Shown one piece after another: positions 56,068 through 64,000 of a stretch of 64,000 nucleotides of DNA. Source of the DNA: Asparagopsis taxiformis. Its lineage: Eukaryota > Rhodophyta > Florideophyceae > Bonnemaisoniales > Bonnemaisoniaceae. The stretch covers positions 1 to 64,000 of the forward strand of contig JALQPE010000430.1 of NCBI GenBank assembly GCA_030407315.1. The letters are read 5' to 3'. Both the position numbers and the translations under genes were made by a program. How positions within the stretch are numbered: the first letter of the stretch is position 1; each line of letters opens with the position of its first letter. The notes under the pieces are model-generated. The model did not search any database. It was not told the DNA's origin and saw only the letters and a list, made by a program, of their open reading frames with translations.

Positions 56068-57070
56068 CTACGCCGATTTGGTGCTCATTGCAAAGTTGCG
56101 GATTGTATATAATTCCATGTTTCCCATCAGGAGGTGTTGATCCGTTGTTTCCCCTTCCGCAACGAAGGTCTTTCCCTACTGTAGTGCCTCCTGGACTCCG
56201 ACCATCCCATCTGGAAGCTCTTACAAGGACGTACGCACGCGCCCATGCCAAGTCGAGTTACGCAGCTCATTTTGGTCCCTGATGGATACAAGTTGAAGCA
56301 TGTGCAGGTTGTTCCAAAGAGGATTTCCCAACCAGATAGTGCTTTGTGTAGATAAGCGTAATATCACTGAGTATGTCATGTTTGCAATAATGTCCATCTT
56401 GCACATTGGATGGAACTATGCTATCACGGTGAACAGCTTGAAAGCGGAGGGGGCAAGAGGCAGTGACATCACAGCATACCATATCACGTGATAGGACTCT
56501 TGAACTCTAGAATTTCTAGTCCTGATTTTCGAAAGAAGCGTTAAAAGCTGTTACCGTCTTCGTCTTCGTTGCAGTCCTACCAGGCTCAGTGGCTGAGCAC
56601 AAACTAGGCTACGTAACGAGCGTGACGCACCGACATGAGGTCGGTGACGGAACATCACTTTCGCCGCGGAGAAGGATGTCATCATAGCTATCGGAGGAAG
56701 AGCCAATGATTTTTTATCAAAATTCACACATCCATTCTCGATTAGACCGCGTCACACTCTCAAAATACACCTGTACAAAATAGTTTGCTTGTTTTATCGG
56801 CGCAACGCACACCAATCCAAGATTAATCCTCCGTCCTCTGTCCCCGTTTCTCAATTCCAACAATACACCTCAACCTCTCCATACACCGCCTCCCCTCTGT
56901 TACACTCGCTCAAAATTGTTATGTGTAGCGTGCCGCGCCTTGCTGTTTGCAATTCCGAGCTGCTCCCAAATCGGCCGCTCACCTGTGAATAAATCGCTCG
57001 CCGACACAGCCACCAACCATCGGCCAACACACCACCATTCACAACCGTTGCATCGCCCCTCGGACATGCC
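56068..57070. other. Spacer and leader before TIP30-like gene
   Basis: Apart from the possible RNA at 56563-56715, no gene was seen. From about 56820 the plus strand is C- and T-rich, ending just before ATG 57071, and probably contains the promoter and 5' leader. Confidence 0.45.
56563..56715 (+). ncRNA. Possible structured RNA, Pol III-like end
   Basis: This non-coding block holds two perfect hairpins: GCTCAG-TGG-CTGAGC (56584-56598) and CACCGAC-ATGAG-GTCGGTG (56628-56646). A T6 run at 56710-56715 could end RNA polymerase III transcription. I could not match it to a known RNA family, and no promoter boxes were identified. Confidence 0.3.
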
Positions 57071-57910
57071 ATGCCCGCGATATCCTATCCCAAAATCGCT
57101 GTAGTGCATGGAGCGGAGACAGAACTCGGCGAGCATCTAGTGACCGAACTCGTCCAATCCTTCGACATTGATCGTGTGCATGCGCTCATCTCCACCGAAA
57201 CCCATGCGTTGAGACGACTCGTTTCCGCCTATCCGAATAAGCTGCGTTTGCACACCGCCACCCTTGACAAACTGGAGATTGTCTTTGATAAAGAAATTCC
57301 AGAATGTGACCTCGCCTTCTGCTGTCTCAGCACCTCGAGAAACGCCTACACTGAGATGGGCAACCACAGATTTCGCTCGATAAACTACGAAATCCCTCGA
57401 CGCTTTGTCCAGAAAGCCTTCGATCTCGGCGTGTTGCACGTCTCGCTTCTCTCCCATGCAAGTGCCGATCCGTCTAGTCGCACACTCTTCATGCAGATGA
57501 GAGGCGAGTTGGAAAGTGATGTCAAGAAGCTCAGGAAGGAAGCAGTGGATTTCTCTCCTTACATATCCATTTTCAAGATCAGTTCCGTCTCTTCACAACC
57601 GCAATACGCACCGGCCAACGGAATGAGACGTCGTCCGTCCTCTGAACATCTTGTTGAAAAACTATCGTCCAAGCTCGGCAATGACGCTCGTCACAAAATC
57701 CATGTTTCTGAACTAGCCGTCGCGATGCTCGTTGACTCCCTCGCAAAGGCCGAAAAGCAATTCGACTGTCTTGAGTGTGACTATCGCAAGGGTGGCCACA
57801 AGGTTGCAGAGCTGGACACCACGGATATTCTACACTTATACCAGGACGCAAAAATGGTGGAGCGCGGACAGCGTGGCAAAGTTACTACCTCCTCCCGTAA
57901 TCCATTCTAG
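57071..57910 (+). CDS. HTATIP2/TIP30-like atypical short-chain dehydrogenase
   Basis: A 279-residue intronless gene. The N-terminal Rossmann motif appears as GAETELG (14-20), a variant of GxxGxxG. CCLST (84-88) matches the conserved block after the fourth strand of the family. HVSLLSHASADPSS (about 122-135), followed by a GELE segment, matches the active-site region. The usual YxxxK pair appears as F140-x3-R144, so classical dehydrogenase chemistry may be lost. The C-terminal part is divergent, with a Ser-rich tail. Family members are soluble NADPH-binding proteins implicated in nuclear transport and stress. The role in this organism is unknown. The C/T-rich leader supports the chosen start. 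Confidence 0.75.
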   Translation: MPAISYPKIAVVHGAETELGEHLVTELVQSFDIDRVHALISTETHALRRLVSAYPNKLRLHTATLDKLEIVFDKEIPECDLAFCCLSTSRNAYTEMGNHRFRSINYEIPRRFVQKAFDLGVLHVSLLSHASADPSSRTLFMQMRGELESDVKKLRKEAVDFSPYISIFKISSVSSQPQYAPANGMRRRPSSEHLVEKLSSKLGNDARHKIHVSELAVAMLVDSLAKAEKQFDCLECDYRKGGHKVAELDTTDILHLYQDAKMVERGQRGKVTTSSRNPF

Positions 57911-59398
57911 GCGCATTTTCTAGTTTCAATACGTTCCCTTTTGTAATTCGAATACAACAATATCTATCTCGTTAGACTTGCTTCAGTCACCTGTGCGCCT
58001 GATTCCAACGCCTGTTGCATCTCACGTAAAGTTCTAAGCGTGAAGATATAAAAACGCGGCTTGCAGTCCACATATCGTGTAATAGATAGAGAACATAACC
58101 TCAAAAGTCCAAAGTTGTGTCGTATCTAGCTGCATCCCTTCTGCATAGTTTACATCAAAAGCATGTAAGCATAGTGTTTACTTTCCAGGTGTAATGTGAG
58201 TCGACGAAGAAAAGTTCATATTGCACTGACGTTGGTTTATTCAACACGGCAGACCTGCGTGACTCTTTGAAGATCCAGTACTTCTCCTACACCTAATAAA
58301 TATGTATTCACCTGCAAGTTTTCCAGTGAATGCTGCACTTGCTCATATCAGTACCCTTCACATGTAGATGCACTTTTTGTAACTATTTTTGGCAACAAGT
58401 ACTCTCCACAACAGCACGTTTACTGGGTTCACATGAAAAGTACACGACCAGTACAGAAACATACTCAAACAGTTGTTCAGATTCCCCTTTTTTCCGAAAC
58501 ATCATCCCACGCTGCCAGTCGATACTCATATCTCGTTTTCTACTATATTCCAACCATCGGTTCAATCCTAAACCTGCAGCATTATTGCCTTTGCTACTGT
58601 TGCAACCTGAGAGCCCCGGGCACATATGACTTGAAACGCGTCATTGTTGTTTCTCTTTTTCCGTGCGGAGAGTACAGCCCTTTTTTGTAGTGCAGAGAGC
58701 GATGCTTACAACTTCGCATGCTTTGTTTCCGTCAGATGCTGTAATATCACTACTTTGTTGGAAACGATGAACAGTTGTAACTTTTTATCGCTTGGAATTG
58801 CGGAGCGTGAAATGAGCAAGCCTCAGTACATTTTTTAATAGCATAACAAAGATCGTTCTTTGTCAAGTGCACAAAACAGATGCGATACTCTGTAGTTCGT
58901 CTCCATAGTTCCACTGCCATTGCGATGCCGTTGGAAAATAGTCAGGTTGAAGGAACAAAACCATCCCCTTTCAAGCCTTCAATGGGAACAGAAACATGCA
59001 TGTTGGGACTGTTGCAATATTCCCAAGGTGTGACGTACCAACAGTGTTGCACCGAAGGTAAGACGAAAACTACTACACCTCAATTGTAGGATGATGCATG
59101 GTTGGTGACCGCTTCAACTTAAAAAATGGAAAATGTCACACTAATTTCAAACTAATTCACTTGAAACTAGACGAAATTAGTTGTCCCTGTAGCGAGCCCT
59201 TCGGTCCTACAAAACAATGGAATTATTCAGACCTAAGTGCCGCCGGCCGTGCACGTGGTCTGGTGGACCCACCACAGGGGGTGCTTGAGCGCAATACCGA
59301 CGGCATCGCGTAACTACAGAAACTCAAGTCTTTTTCGACCTAGAGTTCTTCGAGGCTACGACGAGCGATCCAGTTGTAGGCAATTCTTTCGAGCAATA
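57911..59398. other. Spacer between TIP30-like and eS7 genes
   Basis: No coding region was recognised. Frames of up to about 100 residues on both strands lack motifs. The part from about 59170 probably includes the promoter and leader of eS7. Confidence 0.5.
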
Positions 59399-59977
59399 AT
59401 GGCTTCCAAAAAGATCCAGAAGGACAAGGAGGCAGTCGTCGAGCCGTTTGAGGAGCAAGTTGCTCAAGCTCTTTTGGATTTGGAGTCGAGCGGTTCCGAA
59501 ATTAAAGCCGAGCTCCGCGAACTGTTCATATCCGCCGCAAAGGAAGTTGACTGTCCCGGCGGTAAGAGTGCTGTCGTCATTTTCGTGCCGTACCGATTGC
59601 TGCAGAAGTTCCACAAGATCCAGACGAGGCTCGTGCGCGAATTGGAGAAGAAGTTCTCCGGCAAGCCTGTGATCATCATTGCGCAGCGCAGAATTCTTCC
59701 ACGAGAGAAGAAGGGAAGCCGTCTCCAGAAGCAGAAGCGCCCGCGTTCGCGTACTCTCACTAGCGTTCACGAGCAGATTCTTGAGGATCTTGTGTTCCCC
59801 ACCGAAATTGTTGGAAAGCGTACGCGATACAAAGTCGATGGATCGCGTCTGTTGAGGGTTTTCCTTGACCCGAAGGATCAACAAAATGCCGAGTACAAAA
59901 CTGAAACTTTCCAATCAGTGTACAAGAAGCTAACTGGCAAGGATGTCGTATTTGAATTCCCGATCACTGCGGAGTAG
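59399..59977 (+). CDS. RPS7: 40S ribosomal protein eS7
   Basis: A 192-residue protein, full length for the family (about 190-195). It starts MASKKIQKD, then has the conserved [20 protein letters not shown] segment, [21 protein letters not shown], a [13 protein letters not shown] basic stretch and the C-terminal [14 protein letters not shown] signature. It is a component of the small ribosomal subunit and acts in 18S rRNA processing. It is encoded without introns. The start is the first ATG of the conserved frame; the frame is open upstream only with unrelated residues. Confidence 0.97.
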   Translation: MASKKIQKDKEAVVEPFEEQVAQALLDLESSGSEIKAELRELFISAAKEVDCPGGKSAVVIFVPYRLLQKFHKIQTRLVRELEKKFSGKPVIIIAQRRILPREKKGSRLQKQKRPRSRTLTSVHEQILEDLVFPTEIVGKRTRYKVDGSRLLRVFLDPKDQQNAEYKTETFQSVYKKLTGKDVVFEFPITAE

Positions 59978-61102
59978 AGCGCTCGTCTGTGCGCCGAAAT
60001 GTCGTAAATGCTGGCGGAGACCCAGTGGAATAGGGATGGGTTCGTTTTGGCGTGCGGATGGTGGCGATGTTATGTAGTTTCTTTCTGTCTGCAATATCAT
60101 TCAATCTGTTTATTAGCTCGATGCAAGCTCTCGCACAGCTCGAATCAAGCGAACAGCGTTTCTTGGACTAGTTCATATTGGGGTAGCTCATGACGACTTG
60201 TACAGGGCGATAGCAGGTAGTGCTGTTTCTATCTTCATGGTATCCGGATTAGCTCCTCTCCATAAACATAGCTTCGCTGCTGAATCGTGTCGCGTCGTGT
60301 GATTGCTTAGATTTGGCTTAGTAGTGGGAAAACTTTCTTGCTTCGCAGCATCCTGGGTATTTTTTCCCGGTGACTGGGTCACATAGCACTATGATGGTTC
60401 ACCCAAAACATTCGACTTGTTCTAGAAAATCCCATCTCAAAACTATCAGCTCGCCAAACTTCAACATCATTCAATTGGTAGTAGTGAGTATGTCATGAAC
60501 TGGTTTCAGGTTCCTTTACAGAGTGTGATACCACTACCATGACGTCTGCCTTTGTACATAGGTCTAGGAATAGTTTGTCATTGATTAGATCGAATGCGTG
60601 TTGCTGCGTTGTGGGACTGATCCCAAGGAGACTGTTCGACCAGGGCATCTTAAATATATTACAAACCAAACTTTCGAAGGTGTCATGAGAGTTGAGATAG
60701 GGAATTTTCTCAATAGTGAGAGTTGCTATGCATTAAACGATGCACCTCAGCAATACTAATGACGAATCAGAGTTGAAATACATGAAGGATCTGATAAGAA
60801 TAACAGGTCCCAAGTAGAAGATACCATCAGCTACGAAATGCTCTTCTTGATAGTGACTGCAGAAATTGATGTAAATCATCAGCGTGCTCAAAGACCATTT
60901 TGTCCGAAAAAATACCAAGTTTTAAACACGTCGTAATCGTTGGGGTCGTCGGGAGATGCCCGGAGCTCTTTCAACCGTACATCTCTCATCAGCCCTCTGA
61001 TTCTGTCCGATCCATCCTCATTCTAAATTCGCTTTGCCGTCTCATCTCCAAACACTCCATACAACGCCTCGGAAGAAAATCAGTATAGTCGTATATGAAA
61101 CC
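59978..61102. other. Spacer between eS7 and FNR-like genes
   Basis: No gene was recognised. The sequence is A/T-richer than its neighbours between 60400 and 60900. Confidence 0.5.
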
Positions 61103-62065
61103 ATGAGAAGGGTCAGTACAGCCTTCATCGATGCTGTGGCATGCAGCGGTCTGCAAGTGCGGGCTTCAGCGCATTCATCAATCTGTGCGCGCAAGTCGAC
61201 ATTCATCTCAGCGCCTTCTCAAGGTCTGCGCGTCCGCCACAGCCATGCCTTGCAATTGCAGCGTTGTACCGGAGGCCGAATTATCGCCAGCGCACAAACG
61301 CAACAAGAAACGCCATGGAACACTGTGAGTGTTATTGAAAATTCGGAAGCATGCGAGGATCACCACTACATTGTGATCAACGTCGGCACCACGATGGAAA
61401 CCGGTTCGCTTACTGATACGTATCGTATGCCAGGTATGTTTGTACAGATGAGAGAGTCGGATGATTCCAAGCCTGGCTTCTTTGCCATTAGTTGTGCGCC
61501 CAATATTCAAGGTATTTTCGAGTTTCTCATCAAGAAAACACCGGGCACCGAATGGCTATGCGGCTTGAAAGAAGGTGAGACCGTTCAGATGTCGCCTGTA
61601 ATGGGGAAGGGTTTCCCAATGGCTAAGCTGGACCTCCTGAGTTTTCCGCCCATCCCGGACGAGAACAAGCCAATGGACATTTTGCTGTTTGCGACCGGAA
61701 GCGGTATTGCACCTATTCGTGCAGCAGTGGAGTCGGTGTTGAACGGCATTAACATTTCCCAAAGGCGGTCTGTCAAGTTGTTTTATGGCGCGCGATACCC
61801 GGAGCGTATGGCGTATATGGACCGGTTCTCGATGTGGGAACAGGACGGTGTGGAGGTTATTCCAGTCATGTCACGACCTACTGAAGGTGGTTCGCAATGG
61901 TCGGGTAAGACAGGTTACGTGCAAGATGCTCTGCGGGAAATTGGTGTTTCTGCACCGGCGCAGACAGCAGCTCTGTTATGTGGCGTCAAGGGTATGACAG
62001 AAGATGTTAAGGCGTTCCTTGTAGAAGCCGGCGTTCCGGAGGATAGAGTGTTGCTCAACTTTTGA
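61103..62065 (+). CDS. Plastid FNR-like FAD/NAD(P) oxidoreductase (pKIWI502-like)
   Basis: 320 residues from MRRVSTAF (61103). An in-frame ATG at 61034 would add 23 residues but has no leader-like features. Residues 1-70 are rich in Ser, Arg, Ala and Gln and poor in acids, like a chloroplast transit peptide. The mature part has the FNR fold: TYRMPGMF (106-113) is the flavin-binding region, ATGSGIAP (197-204) is the NAD(P)-binding motif, and LLCGVKGM precedes the usual C-terminal VLLNF. This matches the plant fruit-protein pKIWI502 family, flavoproteins related to ferredoxin-NADP reductase. The exact electron partner is unknown. Its stop is 132 bp before the next gene's ATG. Confidence 0.85.
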   Translation: MRRVSTAFIDAVACSGLQVRASAHSSICARKSTFISAPSQGLRVRHSHALQLQRCTGGRIIASAQTQQETPWNTVSVIENSEACEDHHYIVINVGTTMETGSLTDTYRMPGMFVQMRESDDSKPGFFAISCAPNIQGIFEFLIKKTPGTEWLCGLKEGETVQMSPVMGKGFPMAKLDLLSFPPIPDENKPMDILLFATGSGIAPIRAAVESVLNGINISQRRSVKLFYGARYPERMAYMDRFSMWEQDGVEVIPVMSRPTEGGSQWSGKTGYVQDALREIGVSAPAQTAALLCGVKGMTEDVKAFLVEAGVPEDRVLLNF

Positions 62066-62197
62066 GGTTTTTGCCGAGGGAATGGCGAGGAGGCAGTGGT
62101 TGGAAATATCCGAAGCATGACGTATTATTTTATGTAGCGTTGGTACTGTGCGGCATGAACGACATTGATTGGACCTTGCATTTGATTTCAAAATAAA

Positions 62198-63244
62198 ATG
62201 TTTCGGCGCCATAGGGCAACCTACCTCGCCACCAGAGATGAGCTTCTAGTCTTGAAGACAAACCTGATCAATGTCGCCACACTCATGAGCAACTCCAAGT
62301 TTTCAGAGGCCCTTTCGAAAGGAAACCTTCACACAGCACTGAGAATCCTGCAAATAGAAGGACAACTGGACGAGTCGCTCACACCAACCGCATTGGCGCC
62401 ACATCTTGAAGCTGAACGAACCAGTCTGCACAATGCGCGCACCAAATACCTGGAACAAATTGTACCATTAAAACTGCTACCATCAGCAGTAGCATCATCC
62501 GAGACGCAAATTCAGGAAGCAATCCGACAACTGGTCGCCGCCATCACAGCGGAGAATGTGCCGTTAACACCGGGCAGCACGCCGCTTAGCACTACTATTC
62601 CGCACGATCCCGAGCTGTTCGACGAGGCCAGCGTGCAGCTGGCCATATGCGGCGCGGCAGCATGCGATGAGCTTGTAGACGCGTGGAATCAGATCTTACC
62701 GGCAGAGACGGCGGTCGAGGGCGGAGCGGAGCTTGCCGACGCGGTGCGGCAACTGCTAGCGGCGGAGAGGGAGTTGGTAGAGGAGGTGAATATGCTGGAT
62801 TATTTTATTGCAGAGACACAGCGGGAGACTAAGAATGCATTGTACGAGGCTGTGCGCGGTGCCTTGCAGGCGACGGAAATGGACACGGAGGAACGGGTGG
62901 GAGATTTTTCAGCGGACGATGTGGCTGTGGATGTGCTCGTTGCACGCGGCGCCGCTACGAGGGGCAAGCTGAAATTACAGAGAGCGGAGATTGCGGCACG
63001 GATGTACACGCCGGAGAGTGTGAAAGCTATTCGATGCATTTCGGAGGCAGTAGATAGAAGATTGGTTGAAGTGAAGGATGAGGTTGTAGTTTTGGAACGC
63101 AAGTTGGAGCAGTATCGACAGCTTGGACGAGAATTTGAGAATTGTGTGGCGGAATTTAATAGGTGCGAAGGGGAACTTGAGAGGAAGATTTGGTCGCGGT
63201 CCGAGTTGTTGAACAGTGGATCGGGCACGAATGGACGACGGTAA
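62198..63244 (+). CDS. Coiled-coil protein, possibly augmin subunit 4-like
   Basis: A 348-residue frame, largely helical. N-terminal helices (residues 1-110) are followed by a Thr/Pro-rich loop (about 125-145), then helices to the end with heptad-like spacing (about 285-335). The end, YRQLGREFENCVAEFNRCEGE, followed by KIWSRSEL, resembles the C-terminal signature of HAUS4/AUG4 proteins of the microtubule-nucleating augmin complex. That is a motif-level resemblance seen by eye and needs confirmation; another coiled-coil family is possible. The ATG directly follows an AATAAA string that may serve as the polyadenylation signal of the preceding gene. Confidence 0.5.
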   Translation: MFRRHRATYLATRDELLVLKTNLINVATLMSNSKFSEALSKGNLHTALRILQIEGQLDESLTPTALAPHLEAERTSLHNARTKYLEQIVPLKLLPSAVASSETQIQEAIRQLVAAITAENVPLTPGSTPLSTTIPHDPELFDEASVQLAICGAAACDELVDAWNQILPAETAVEGGAELADAVRQLLAAERELVEEVNMLDYFIAETQRETKNALYEAVRGALQATEMDTEERVGDFSADDVAVDVLVARGAATRGKLKLQRAEIAARMYTPESVKAIRCISEAVDRRLVEVKDEVVVLERKLEQYRQLGREFENCVAEFNRCEGELERKIWSRSELLNSGSGTNGRR

Positions 63245-63335
63245 ATTTTGATTGCTGCATTGACGATGAACTTCCTGATTAGGTTTGATGTTAGCATGGT
63301 TGACAGTGAAGTTGTTGCAAAGGTCGATAAACAAG

Positions 63336-64000
63336 TTAACAGCAAGATACACAGGAGAACTTTGTCGGTTGTACATCGTAAGACACGCGATGAAGCGGCG
63401 GAGTGAGCGGATGAACATTGAATCGCGCGATATCCTGCGTGTACAGAGTCGGTGCACACACGTAGAACACAGCGCAATCCGTCTCGGCAATGTATTCGGC
63501 ATGTTCAGTTTCCGAATAGCACGTGACAGCTGGCCACGGACCAGTAATCATAGCTGATCTCGTTTCCTCCACACAAAAGTCATTCGTATTCGTCTCCGAG
63601 TTTCCATTCTCCGACGGCGCCGTCGACGCCGACTGATTACAGCACGTCTTATAGCATCGCAGTCTCGCGTGGCCGCGCAACAGCTTTGTAATGCACGTTC
63701 CGCCGCGCAGAGCCCTGAACAACTGCAAGTTGACGCCCTTCGGGAAGACGAAAAAGCCCATGGAGAACGCTTCATCGCCAGCAATGGTATAATTGGACGG
63801 CTGCGACACCATCCTCAAAAACGAATGTTCCAAGCCCAATTCGCGCGCGTCGACACAATCCACGAGGTCCACAAGCGACTGCGCCGGGCGCGGCGCACTG
63901 GCCGTCTCGCACAGTTTGGCGGCGTGGTCGCGCGCGTCACGGTACAGTCGCCAGAGCGCCGAGCGGGCGAAATGAACGCGTGTGGACGCGGCGCTTCGAG
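63336..64000 (-). CDS. Plant cysteine oxidase/ADO-like protein, partial (5' end off window)
   Basis: The frame runs from the window edge to a stop at 63336, so the start is missing; an ATG at 63872 lies inside the conserved region and is not the true start. The segments GFFVFPKGVNLQLF, ITKLLRGHARLRCYK, EHAEYIAETDCAVFYVCAP and ARFNVHPL follow the order of the cupin core of 2-aminoethanethiol dioxygenases and plant cysteine oxidases, which oxidise N-terminal or free thiols using iron. The usual first histidine pair (LHDHPG-like) appears as LFRALRG, so the iron site seems incomplete. The third histidine position (EHAEY) may remain. A Ser/Asn-rich insert sits in the middle. It may be a non-catalytic family member. 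Confidence 0.55.
   Translation of the reverse strand, partial: RSAASTRVHFARSALWRLYRDARDHAAKLCETASAPRPAQSLVDLVDCVDARELGLEHSFLRMVSQPSNYTIAGDEAFSMGFFVFPKGVNLQLFRALRGGTCITKLLRGHARLRCYKTCCNQSASTAPSENGNSETNTNDFCVEETRSAMITGPWPAVTCYSETEHAEYIAETDCAVFYVCAPTLYTQDIARFNVHPLTPPLHRVSYDVQPTKFSCVSCC

Noticed and set aside
59324..59914. Minus-strand frame of 196 residues opposite eS7
   Set aside because: It is the shadow of the strongly conserved ribosomal protein gene.

Overview
This is nuclear DNA from a eukaryote. The evidence is LTR retrotransposons of the Ty3/gypsy chromovirus type, a cytosolic ribosomal protein gene (eS7), eukaryotic tRNA genes (Arg-ACG, Ala-CGC, Ser-AGA) and an oxidoreductase with a plastid-like leader. 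The ordinary genes are intronless and widely spaced. I infer a photosynthetic eukaryote with a compact-gene, repeat-rich genome, most likely a red alga of the Chondrus type; the window does not prove the species.

Layout. Bases 3-14913 (copy A) and 22971-36892 (copy B) are two directly repeated, closely similar copies of a large mobile element. Each copy carries, left to right: arrays of short palindromic repeats; a gene for a beta-class DNA amino-methyltransferase fused to a SET domain (+); a coiled-coil protein of unknown function (+); a convergent Plavaka/CACTA-like transposase with an N-terminal zinc finger (-); a 38-bp perfect palindrome; an array that looks like microexons separated by short introns; a 43-bp minisatellite; and a shared right terminus. 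In B the methyltransferase-SET and transposase frames are open; in A all three genes carry frameshifts. Between the copies (14914-22970) lie a gene-poor stretch, an inverted array of the palindromic repeat, a third copy of the right terminus, and a ParB/sulfiredoxin-fold gene cut at its 3' end by that terminus.

From 36893 to about 49100 the window is retrotransposon debris. It holds the 3' half of a Ty3 pol gene with integrase and chromodomain and its 3' LTR, then a second LTR of the same family in inverted orientation, with a long unrecognised 1125-residue reading frame and a gag-like frame between them. Diverged repeats and LTR-like sequence follow.

From about 49250 to 64000 is ordinary genic DNA: tRNA-Arg, a fascin-like/SRPBCC protein (split by a frame change), tRNA-Ala, a membrane protein, tRNA-Ser plus a decayed tRNA-Ser copy, an HTATIP2/TIP30-like atypical dehydrogenase, ribosomal protein eS7, a plastid FNR-like oxidoreductase, a coiled-coil protein possibly related to augmin subunit 4, and the 3' part of a plant-cysteine-oxidase-like gene that leaves the window.

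Most interesting idea (inference): the large element may be a DNA transposon that carries its own chromatin-writing kit, a DNA methyltransferase joined to a histone-type methyltransferase domain, with a ParB-like protein encoded divergently beside it. Prokaryotic mobile DNA often fuses ParB-like and N6/N4-methyltransferase domains, which makes this neighbourhood suggestive. A second unusual feature is the microexon array, whose 12- and 27-nt exons all have the same phase.
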